Shown here: in pieces, positions 1 to 4,620 of the stretch | How the letters are laid out: every line of letters starts with the position of its first letter | Position numbering within the stretch: the stretch's first letter is position 1 | Assembly (NCBI GenBank): GCA_036835325.1 | Contig: DAITMF010000093.1 | Location: forward strand, 1-5,831 | Source of the DNA: CAMCHP01 sp036835325 | Lineage (GTDB): Bacteria; Bacteroidota; Bacteroidia; Flavobacteriales_D; Sanyastnellaceae | DNA length: 5,831 bases | Direction: 5' to 3' | The notes under the pieces: generated by a model | Databases searched by the model: none | What the model was told of the DNA's origin: nothing | What the model saw: only the letters and a program-made list of their open reading frames with translations | Translations under genes and position numbers: made by a program

Positions 1-1721
1 AGGTCGTCGCCGCCGCCTCGGCTGAGGTCGTCAAGGTCGTAACGCACGCCGAGGTTGAGGGTCAGGCGATCGGAAGCCCTGAACTCGTCTTCAACATAGG
101 CGCTGTAAATGGTTTGGCTGTGTTGAAAGGCTTGCGGACGCAACTCGACGCCGTAAAACAGCACCTCTGCATCGCTCGGGATGGCGCTCACCCCAAGGTC
201 GGGTCCCGGATTGGTAGCAGCCAAAGCGATGAGTTGGTCGTTGGTAAGGCGCACGGTATAGCTGCCGTTCGGATTTCCTCCGCCAAAAAGCGAAAAGCGC
301 GAATGCTTCACCTGCACGCCTGCTTTGACGGTGTGGCGCTCACGGTACCAGGTTTGCTTCTGGTGCAGTTGGAAGGTGTTCTCGTTCTCGCGAAAGCTGA
401 ATCCGGGATGGCCCAGCACCGCTACGGGCAGTTCATCAGGACCAAGTACGGTGACGTTGGGGTCGTTGGGGTTGTTGGGGTTGGCGTAATCCCACAGGAA
501 GCGGCCGTAGAGCAGGTTGGTTTCGGCTACGCTGCGGTCGCCTGTAACGGTGTGGCGCAGGGCTACATTGGCCGAGTTGCGTTGCTGGCGGTTACCGGCC
601 GAGTTGAAGGTGACCCCACCGTCGAGGCCTCCGCCTTGGCGCTCGATGCTCACTGTGCCGTGGTTGACACGGAGCATGGTGTGGTGGCGTTGGTTCCAGT
701 GGTGGTCAAGCCGGCCCGAGAGGTAAAGAAAATCGTTCTGGCCGCGCACTGTTGTGTTCACGCCAAGCGCGGGGGAATTGAGCAGGTTGTCTTTCACGTC
801 GCGGGTGTACTCGGCGTTGAGGTAGTAGAAGGTTTTGTGTTGTTTGAGGGCTCCGCCGATGCCAAAACCGGCTTGTTGGCGCATAAAACCGTCTCTGACT
901 TGGTTGCCGCTGAGGTCGCGCTGGGCAAAGCGTGAGGGCGCGTCGATGATGGCTCCCGGACGCGTCATGTAGAAGGCCTCCCCGTGGGTTTGGTTTCCGC
1001 CTGACTTGCTGGTGATGTTGATGATTCCGTTGGCCGTGTTGCCGAACTCTGCCGAGAAGTTGTTGGTGAGCACGGTGATGTTCTCGGTGAAACCGACGGG
1101 GATGGCAAAGCGTTGTCCGCCCAAAAAGTTCTCGTTGTTGTCCATCCCATCAATCAAATACTGCGTAAACAGCGAGTTGGCGCCGTTGATGGCCACGTTG
1201 GGCGCTTCAGGGAAGAAGCCCGTTGCTTGGGTGATGTTGGGCAAACGGTAGAGCGCGCGGGTGATGTCGCGTCCTTCAATCGGCAGCGCCATGATTTCAG
1301 CGGCCGACAGTTCACTGGCCACCTCGGCATTGCGTCGGTTAATAGCCGTGACGCGGTTTTCTTTGCCGCGCACCACGGCTTCTTCCAGTGGGATGGATTT
1401 CGGATTGTACACCAGCACCACGGCCGAGGCCGCTTCGTTCGCGTGGATGGTGAGGTACACCGGCTCAACGAGTTCGCGTTCAGGGATGTTTTGGACGGAT
1501 ATTTTGTAACGGCCGGTTTGGTTTACACTGAAGATCACCGAGCCATCGGCGCGGGTTTCACGCGTGCGGGTTGAAGCTGTGGCCGTGTGGGTGAGTTCAA
1601 CGCTCACCCCTGCTTGAGGCCGGCCTGTTTCAAGGTCTAGCACACGTATTTGGACATCGGCCTGGGCCAAAACCACCAAGGGCATGGCAGCCAAGAGCAT
1701 TGCAAAAAAACGGTTGAGCAT
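1..1721 (-). CDS. TonB-dependent receptor, Oar-like, N-terminal part (runs off left edge)
   Basis: This is an outer-membrane TonB-dependent receptor of the Oar-like, carboxypeptidase-regulatory-domain type; 573 residues are visible and the reading frame is still open at base 1. Residues 1-21 look like a signal peptide (MLNRFFAML, a hydrophobic run, then VLAQA). Residues about 22-105 form an Ig-like carboxypeptidase-regulatory domain. Residues about 113-245 are the plug, with ALPIEGRDIT (145-154), NGANSLFTQYLIDGMDNNEN (179-198) and NNFSAEFGNTANGIINITSK (220-239), the last typical of Oar plugs. The remainder is the start of the beta-barrel. The start ATG is chosen because the signal peptide follows directly; no Shine-Dalgarno sequence is seen. 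It lacks the features I would expect of a SusC nutrient receptor, and no SusD partner is visible. The substrate cannot be told. The missing C-terminal barrel lies beyond the window. Confidence 0.93.
   Translation of the reverse strand, partial: MLNRFFAMLLAAMPLVVLAQADVQIRVLDLETGRPQAGVSVELTHTATASTRTRETRADGSVIFSVNQTGRYKISVQNIPERELVEPVYLTIHANEAASAVVLVYNPKSIPLEEAVVRGKENRVTAINRRNAEVASELSAAEIMALPIEGRDITRALYRLPNITQATGFFPEAPNVAINGANSLFTQYLIDGMDNNENFLGGQRFAIPVGFTENITVLTNNFSAEFGNTANGIINITSKSGGNQTHGEAFYMTRPGAIIDAPSRFAQRDLSGNQVRDGFMRQQAGFGIGGALKQHKTFYYLNAEYTRDVKDNLLNSPALGVNTTVRGQNDFLYLSGRLDHHWNQRHHTMLRVNHGTVSIERQGGGLDGGVTFNSAGNRQQRNSANVALRHTVTGDRSVAETNLLYGRFLWDYANPNNPNDPNVTVLGPDELPVAVLGHPGFSFRENENTFQLHQKQTWYRERHTVKAGVQVKHSRFSLFGGGNPNGSYTVRLTNDQLIALAATNPGPDLGVSAIPSDAEVLFYGVELRPQAFQHSQTIYSAYVEDEFRASDRLTLNLGVRYDLDDLSRGGGDD
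456..482. repeat. Three tandem 9-bp units inside the receptor gene
   Basis: Three near-identical units (GTTGGGGTC, GTTGGGGTT, GTTGGGGTT) lie head to tail. On the coding (minus) strand they encode an Asn-Pro-rich stretch, NPNNPNDPN, probably in a barrel loop of the receptor. The repeat length is a multiple of three, so copy-number change would lengthen or shorten the loop without breaking the frame. The plus strand has three GGGG tracts followed by GG. Confidence 0.8.
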
Positions 1722-1741
1722 GTTCGGAATGGATTACTGCG

Positions 1742-1749
1742 CGAAACTA
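1742..1749 (-). promoter_or_regulatory. Possible -7 element of the receptor gene
   Basis: TAGTTTCG on the minus strand matches the Bacteroidota -7 consensus TAnnTTTG at all but one position and lies about 20 bp before the receptor start codon. No clear -33 TTG/TTTG box was found at the expected distance, so this is weak. Confidence 0.3.
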
Positions 1750-1759
1750 CATGATTTTA

Positions 1760-1802
1760 CAGCCTTCTTGCGTGATTGAAAACACTGACGCTTGAAGGGC
1801 TG
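1760..1802. repeat. Imperfect inverted repeat upstream of the sigma-54 promoter
   Basis: The left arm (1760-1775, CAGCCTTCTTGCGTGA) and right arm (1786-1802, TGACGCTTGAAGGGCTG) are inverted copies that agree at CAGCC, TTC and GCGT, with one inserted base and three mismatches; 10 bp separate them. The repeat ends 12 bp before the sigma-54 -24 element and lies between the divergent receptor and exported-protein genes. It could be a regulator binding site for either promoter; this is inference. Confidence 0.45.
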
Positions 1803-1813
1803 AATTGTGTAAT

Positions 1814-1829
1814 TTGGCACGGCTTTTGC
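1814..1829 (+). promoter_or_regulatory. Sigma-54 (RpoN) -24/-12 promoter
   Basis: TTGGCACGGCTTTTGC matches the sigma-54 consensus YTGGCACG-N4-TTGC at every defined position. The GG at 1816-1817 and the GC at 1828-1829 have the required 12-bp register. Transcription would start near 1841, leaving about a 37-base leader before the ATG at 1878. It follows that the in-frame starts at 1776 (upstream of the promoter) and 1842 (at the start site) are unlikely. Sigma-54 promoters need an enhancer-binding activator, so the downstream gene is probably switched by a specific signal. Confidence 0.8.
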
Positions 1830-1877
1830 GACGCAGAAAGCATGAACATGACGAAGGTTTCACATAAATCCATACAT

Positions 1878-2354
1878 ATGAATCTTTTTAAATTCTCTTT
1901 TGCAGCGCTCACCGTTGCGATTATGACGGTTTTCAGCACCTCAACCGTACGTGCCCAAGCCGGTTATGAGTTTACCTCGTTTACCGTAGTTGAATCGATT
2001 GTTCCGAACGGAATCGGCCGTTCGCGCATCGTCAACGCCTTGGAAGAACGCGACTACCGTGAGTTCACCACGGTACAAAGCGAAGACGACAACACCCGCA
2101 ACAAGTCTGACCGGGGTGAGATTCGCGTAAAGAACTTCGAAGAGACCAAAATCTTGAACTTCTACAACCTGGGCGGTATCCGTTTCCAGAACATCGCAGC
2201 GAACGACGCCGTGATCAACAGCAAGGTAAACGCCATGCTGGCCGAGGGTTGGGAGATTGTCACCATCACCGCAGGTGTTGAAAGCAACGCGGGCAAAGAC
2301 GACGGCGACGGCATCTACATCACCCGCTTCTACTTCAAGCGGATGAAGCGCTAA
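1878..2354 (+). CDS. Small exported protein, DUF4177-like C-terminus, function unknown
   Basis: This is a 158-residue secreted or periplasmic protein; I do not recognise a specific function. Residues 1-28 are a clear signal peptide (MNLFKF, hydrophobic core, ending ARAQA-style with A26-Q27-A28 before GYEF). The mature part is rich in charged residues. Its C-terminal third has the pattern NAMLAEGWEIVTITAG (118-133) followed by GIYITRFYFKR (145-155), which resembles DUF4177-type small domains: a helix with a GWE motif followed by a strand ending in an aromatic and basic tail. The start at 1878 is preferred over in-frame ATGs at 1776 and 1842 because it gives the signal peptide and lies behind the mapped sigma-54 element. 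The gene stands alone, divergent from the TonB receptor, and ends at its own terminator. A diverged fragment of its 3' end recurs at 3041-3093. Confidence 0.85.
   Translation: MNLFKFSFAALTVAIMTVFSTSTVRAQAGYEFTSFTVVESIVPNGIGRSRIVNALEERDYREFTTVQSEDDNTRNKSDRGEIRVKNFEETKILNFYNLGGIRFQNIAANDAVINSKVNAMLAEGWEIVTITAGVESNAGKDDGDGIYITRFYFKRMKR
2279..2337 (+). repeat. Copy A of a direct repeat (3' end of the exported-protein gene)
   Basis: Bases 2279-2322 match 3041-3084 at 39 of 44 positions without a gap. After a 6-base gap in the second copy, CTACTTCA matches again (2330-2337 against 3086-3093). The stretch encodes ESNAGKDDGDGIYITRFYF in the intact gene. Confidence 0.8.
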
Positions 2355-2355
2355 G

Positions 2356-2373
2356 CATTGACCCTATTCAATG
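2356..2373 (+). repeat. Small stem-loop just after the exported-protein stop codon
   Basis: CATTGA and TCAATG form a 6-bp stem around the loop CCCTAT. It starts two bases after the stop codon and stands immediately before the main terminator hairpin, so the transcript would end in two consecutive stem-loops. Confidence 0.45.
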
Positions 2374-2374
2374 G

Positions 2375-2402
2375 AAAACGCGGCTGATGCCGCGTTTTTT
2401 TT
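2375..2402 (+). terminator. Rho-independent terminator of the exported-protein gene
   Basis: A perfect 10-bp stem (AAAACGCGGC with GCCGCGTTTT) encloses a TGAT loop and continues into an uninterrupted run of eight T. It lies about 20 bp after the stop codon. Read from the other strand it has four U after the stem, so it may also weakly stop transcripts coming from the nucleotidyltransferase gene. Confidence 0.92.
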
Positions 2403-2462
2403 GGAGGTCTCTCTGCTATTCCATGCCCTAACAGTATTGGATAGCCGTTGGCACCGGAATTT

Positions 2463-2792
2463 TTAGGTAGCACTTGAAGAAGCGTAGAACAGAACACCAA
2501 CACGCTGAATGTGATTTATGAACTCGGTATTGGTAAGTACATGAAAGTCAACCAAATCTACCACAATTGGTAAGCTGCTTTCAGCGCAATCGGAAAGCAC
2601 GCGGGCAATCGTTCTAGGTGCCAGACCCTGATTCATGATGGCCAAGTCGATGTCGCTCCCCGGTTTGTAGTTTCCCTTGGCACGACTGCCGAACACGTAC
2701 ACCTTGGTGATGTCAGGGTACTTACTTAGAATACCATGCAATTCATCGATGCTCCTCTGAGACAGGCCGAAGTTAGCTTTCGTAGCGTTCAT
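2463..2792 (-). CDS. Minimal nucleotidyltransferase, MntA-like antitoxin
   Basis: This is a 109-residue minimal nucleotidyltransferase (MNT domain). The catalytic signature GS-X10-DXD is complete: G35-S36, then SDID with D47 and D49. A third acidic residue is probably D79 in VVDLVDF. Proteins of this size are usually encoded with a HEPN partner. In the characterised MntA/HepT pair, the MNT protein neutralises the HEPN RNase by adding AMP to a tyrosine in its RX4HXY motif. Here the HEPN reading frame lies directly upstream on the same strand. A TTG start at 2807 would overlap the HEPN stop (TTGA); I prefer the ATG at 2792, 11 bp downstream. Either gives tight translational coupling. The gene appears intact. 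The substrate and antitoxin role are inferred from family and context, not seen. Confidence 0.85.
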   Translation of the reverse strand: MNATKANFGLSQRSIDELHGILSKYPDITKVYVFGSRAKGNYKPGSDIDLAIMNQGLAPRTIARVLSDCAESSLPIVVDLVDFHVLTNTEFINHIQRVGVLFYASSSAT

Positions 2793-2803
2793 TGCATCCG
2801 TCT

Positions 2804-3082
2804 TCAAGGGGTTTCGGCAATGTTCTCCAAAAAGAACGCATGCAACGCACCCAAGGCGAGATAGGTCTCAGCACGCAATTGCGCTTCAGCGAGTTCGAAT
2901 GTATGTCCGACATAATCGTGTCCCAATTGATTGCGAAGGTCCAATCCGTCGATCGAATGCTTGCCGGTAGTTCGCAAACCGTTGCTTCCACCGTACGTCG
3001 TGTTCTTCCATGGTTCAATTTTACGACTAAAAGGGGGGGGTGAAAGCAAGGCCGGCAAAGACGGCGGCGACGGTATCTGCAT
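2804..3082 (-). pseudogene. N-terminally truncated HEPN-domain toxin-like protein (HepT-like partner)
   Basis: The last 75 or so residues of this frame look like the C-terminal half of a HEPN protein: DLRNQLGHDYVGH contains the RX4HXY motif, which is the RNase active site (R, H) and the adenylylated tyrosine in HepT-type toxins. A helical stretch, FELAEAQLRAETYLALGALH, follows, and the stop codon sits just before the nucleotidyltransferase gene. Family members commonly have about 130-145 residues; here HEPN-like sequence stops near position 3030 at a run of eight C on this strand. Beyond it the frame continues for only 18 residues (MQIPSPPSLPALLSPPPF from the ATG at 3082), antisense to the fragment of the exported-protein gene. 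The first helices are therefore missing. It is probably a broken gene; a short 92-residue product from ATG 3082 is possible. The exact HEPN subfamily is uncertain. Confidence 0.6.
3033..3040. other. Run of eight G at the HEPN / repeat junction
   Basis: Eight consecutive G mark the point where HEPN-like coding sequence (left, minus strand) gives way to sequence resembling the 3' end of the exported-protein gene (right, plus strand). It may be a recombination scar, a slippage site or a sequencing or assembly fault. Confidence 0.6.
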
Positions 3083-3099
3083 CAACTACTTCAGTAGAC
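3041..3099 (+). pseudogene. Fragment of a second copy of the exported-protein gene (copy B of the direct repeat)
   Basis: The plus-strand frame reads ESKAGKDGGDGICINYFSR, clearly related to ESNAGKDDGDGIYITRFYF at the end of the exported protein at 1878-2354. The ungapped match is 39 of 44 bases; three of the five differences fall at third codon positions, and the only gap (6 bases) keeps the frame. That suggests descent from a once-coding paralog rather than a recent copy. Nothing upstream continues the protein, because the sequence switches to the HEPN gene at the G run. No clear in-frame stop of its own follows; it runs into the shared sequence before the N gap. The 3' limit is approximate. 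Confidence 0.65.
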
Positions 3100-3137
3100 T
3101 ACACCCTTGCCCCGTACAAACCGCTAACAAAGTCTTT
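3083..3137. repeat. 55-bp exact repeat, left of the gap
   Basis: This sequence is identical, base for base, to 3238-3292 on the far side of the N run. It contains a second copy of the last codons and stop of the oxidoreductase gene (stop at 3099-3101 on the minus strand). It most likely represents the overlap between two contig ends. Confidence 0.9.
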
Positions 3138-3237
3138 NNNNNNNNNNNNNNNNNNNNNNNNNNNNNNNNNNNNNNNNNNNNNNNNNNNNNNNNNNNNNNN
3201 NNNNNNNNNNNNNNNNNNNNNNNNNNNNNNNNNNNNN
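3138..3237. other. Assembly gap of exactly 100 N
   Basis: A run of 100 undetermined bases; the round length is typical of a scaffolding placeholder of unknown size. Because the sequence before the gap is repeated exactly after it, the true gap may be absent (the two ends overlapping by 55 bp). Confidence 0.97.
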
Positions 3238-3292
3238 CAACTACTTCAGTAGACTACACCCTTGCCCCGTACAAACCGCTAACAAAGTCTTT
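3238..3292. repeat. 55-bp exact repeat, right of the gap
   Basis: Second copy of 3083-3137. Here it forms the real 3' end of the oxidoreductase gene (its stop codon is at 3254-3256) and continues without break into that gene. Confidence 0.9.
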
Positions 3293-4132
3293 TATTGACT
3301 GTGGCTTTCGTCCGAGCAAGGCCTCAAGATCACTGCTCTCGGCGTCTAATTCGCCTTGGGCCTGCGCAAGGGCGAAGCTTGAAAATATGCCCACCACTTC
3401 TGCCGGTACACCGAACTTCGCCAATGTTTTGCTGTATTCTTCGGCTGAAGGCGACACGTACGAAATGCTTCGCCCTGAAGCTTCTGAAATCCACTGCGCA
3501 ATGTCGTGGTAGGAGGCGGCTTCGGTGTTGGTGAAATCGTACTCCTTGCCTTCATGACCGGCTGTTGTAAGAATGTTCGCTGCCGCCTCGGCCATTTCTG
3601 AGCGCAACACAGCACCTACTTTTCCGTCTTCTGCCGGGACAAACACGACTCCTGTGTCAATGACATTCTCACCGATGAATCCCGGAAGAAAATCCATGTA
3701 GAGGTTGTTTCTCAGAAAGGTGTACCCTACACCGCTTGCCTTCAGCCCTATTTCGGTTTGGATGTGCGACTGCGCGACCAACCAAATGGGCGAGGTTTCG
3801 GTCTCGTTTTTCCGCTGAAAGCTGGTGTATACGACATGCTTTACTCCAGACTCTGCGGCTGCCTTGACCACATTTTCGTGCTGCGCCATGCGGTTCATGA
3901 CGTCGCTTCCTGAGACGAAAAGCAGCTTCTCAACGCCTTTGAACGCCGCTACGAGCGAAGCGTAGTTGCTGTAATCGCCCTCAACAACGGCTACGCCCAG
4001 CGCATGAAGCTCATTGGCCGCCTCTCCGTTTCGCACCAATGCCACCACATTGCTGGCTTCAACTCCTTTTTCTAGCAGTGAACGAATGGCTGCACCGCCA
4101 AAATGTCCTGTTGCACCTGTTACTAAAATCAT
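3254..4132 (-). CDS. qorB: NAD(P)H:quinone oxidoreductase, QorB/YtfG-like, NmrA-type Rossmann protein
   Basis: This is a 292-residue cytoplasmic atypical short-chain dehydrogenase of the NmrA/QorB type, close to the usual family length of about 285-290. The N-terminus is a textbook dinucleotide-binding loop, ILVTGATGHFGG (TGxxGxxG, residues 5-12). ALVRN (31-35) is at the position that selects NADPH, and EGDY (51-54) follows. VVYTSF (100-105), SHIQTEIGL (122-130), LRNNLYMDF (140-148) and AGHEGKEYDFTN (191-202) all have counterparts in E. coli QorB (YtfG), which reduces quinones with NADPH. It lacks the classical YxxxK pair, as expected for this group. The gene diverges from an HxlR regulator, as ytfG does from ytfH in E. 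coli, so it is probably repressed by that regulator and induced by quinone or redox stress. Its 3' end is next to the assembly gap but has an in-frame stop. Confidence 0.88.
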   Translation of the reverse strand: MILVTGATGHFGGAAIRSLLEKGVEASNVVALVRNGEAANELHALGVAVVEGDYSNYASLVAAFKGVEKLLFVSGSDVMNRMAQHENVVKAAAESGVKHVVYTSFQRKNETETSPIWLVAQSHIQTEIGLKASGVGYTFLRNNLYMDFLPGFIGENVIDTGVVFVPAEDGKVGAVLRSEMAEAAANILTTAGHEGKEYDFTNTEAASYHDIAQWISEASGRSISYVSPSAEEYSKTLAKFGVPAEVVGIFSSFALAQAQGELDAESSDLEALLGRKPQSIKDFVSGLYGARV

Positions 4133-4159
4133 CTTCGTGTCGTTTTAAAGATTCATGAC

Positions 4160-4167
4160 TATATTTG
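4160..4167 (+). promoter_or_regulatory. Candidate -7 element for the HxlR regulator gene
   Basis: TATATTTG is a perfect match to the Bacteroidota -7 consensus TAnnTTTG. It lies 77 bp before the regulator start codon and runs straight into the first GTTAC half-site, so a bound regulator would cover the start of transcription. A good -33 box was not found at the usual distance, which lowers confidence. Confidence 0.45.
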
Positions 4168-4181
4168 TTACACAAAGTAAC
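4167..4181. promoter_or_regulatory. Palindromic operator GTTAC-N5-GTAAC
   Basis: A perfect 5-bp inverted repeat with a 5-bp spacer (GTTACACAAAGTAAC), the kind of site bound by a dimeric winged-helix repressor. It lies between the divergent oxidoreductase and HxlR genes, overlapping a candidate promoter. The HxlR protein encoded beside it is the obvious candidate ligand; that link is inference. Confidence 0.65.
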
Positions 4182-4199
4182 TATCATTGATTTTAAAAT

Positions 4200-4252
4200 G
4201 TAACCTGTTACCTTTCAGTAACCATCAACTTTAGTAGTAACGTCATGGTAAC
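4200..4252. promoter_or_regulatory. Cluster of five further GTAAC/GTTAC half-sites
   Basis: GTAAC occurs at 4200-4204, 4218-4222, 4237-4241 and 4248-4252, and GTTAC at 4207-4211. Pairs 4207/4218 and 4237/4248 are spaced 11 bp apart, close to one helical turn. The 4207-4222 pair is an inverted repeat with a 6-bp spacer. The last half-site covers codons 2-3 of the HxlR gene. With 4167-4181 this makes seven half-sites in 86 bp, suggesting several bound dimers and control of both genes. Confidence 0.6.
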
Positions 4253-4580
4253 CAACGTCGGAAAAGGCAGTGAAGAGAAGTGTCCGGTAGCAGCCATGCT
4301 GCAACTCATCGGAGGCAAATGGAAGCCTGTGATTATGTATTGTTTACGTTCTGACACCCGTCGATTTGGCGAGATTGCGGCGCGTATACCAACGATTTCA
4401 CGCAAGGTGTTGACCGATCAATTGAAAGAGTTGGAGCGCGACAAGCTGATTGTACGCCGGCAGTACAATGAGATTCCGCCCCGGGTTGAGTACAGCTTGT
4501 CTGAAATGGGGAAGAGCATGGCTCCTGTGCTCACGGCAATGGAAGCGTGGGGGATGGAGCATTTGATGAAGCAACCGTGA
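4245..4580 (+). CDS. HxlR-family transcriptional regulator (YtfH/QorR/HypR type)
   Basis: This is a 111-residue winged-helix DNA-binding protein of the HxlR family, full length for the family. Visible hallmarks in order are KCPV (12-15), IGGKWKPVI (22-30), RRFGEIAARIPTISRKVLTDQL (39-60, the recognition-helix region; first and last residues given as landmarks), LERDKLIVRR (63-72) and PPRVEYSLSEMG (78-89, the wing and following strand). Cys13 is at the conserved N-terminal position that senses thiol-reactive electrophiles or diamide in the QorR and HypR members, so a redox or quinone sensor role is likely. It is divergent from the QorB-like gene and its own start region contains GTAAC half-sites, implying autoregulation plus control of the oxidoreductase. 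The ATG at 4245 is the only sensible start; Cys33 is a second cysteine that could join in sensing. Confidence 0.9.
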   Translation: MVTNVGKGSEEKCPVAAMLQLIGGKWKPVIMYCLRSDTRRFGEIAARIPTISRKVLTDQLKELERDKLIVRRQYNEIPPRVEYSLSEMGKSMAPVLTAMEAWGMEHLMKQP

Positions 4581-4620
4581 GTCGGGTATCGGCGTAGGCC
4601 GAATCACGCGTAGGACTCAC
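4577..4620. terminator. Shared hairpin between convergent genes, holding both stop codons
   Basis: GTGAGTC (4577-4583) pairs with GACTCAC (4614-4620), and an inner CGGC-GTAG-GCCG stem (4590-4601) is nested inside. The regulator's TGA (4578-4580) and the membrane protein's TGA (4617-4619 on the minus strand) each lie in one outer arm. No U run follows on either strand, so it is not a classical terminator. It may act as a bidirectional transcript end or a stabilising 3' structure. Confidence 0.5.

Noticed and set aside
114..935. A long open frame of 273 codons on the plus strand
   Set aside because: It lies wholly antisense to the TonB receptor, whose frame has a signal peptide, plug motifs and continuous homology-like features. 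The plus-strand translation has no recognisable domain and is a by-product of GC-rich codon use.
1776..1877. Upstream extension of the exported protein from ATG 1776 or 1842
   Set aside because: The extension would start upstream of, or at, the predicted sigma-54 transcription start and would place non-signal sequence before a perfect signal peptide.
2773..3018. A second minus-strand frame starting MNHGRTRRTVEATV
   Set aside because: It is out of frame with the HEPN motif, overlaps the nucleotidyltransferase start and shows no domain features.
2792..3043. Plus-strand frame across the HEPN region
   Set aside because: It is antisense to the RX4HXY-containing frame, has no known motif, and ends soon after the G run.
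3083..3292. Direct repeats around the gap as target-site duplications or attachment sites of a mobile element
   Set aside because: Exact identity over 55 bp next to a placeholder of 100 N is better explained by overlapping contig ends; no transposase or integrase sequence is visible.
2931..3512. An open frame spanning the N gap on the plus strand
   Set aside because: It reads through 100 unknown bases and is antisense to the HEPN remnant and the oxidoreductase. Only the short part at 3041-3099 is meaningful, as a paralog fragment.
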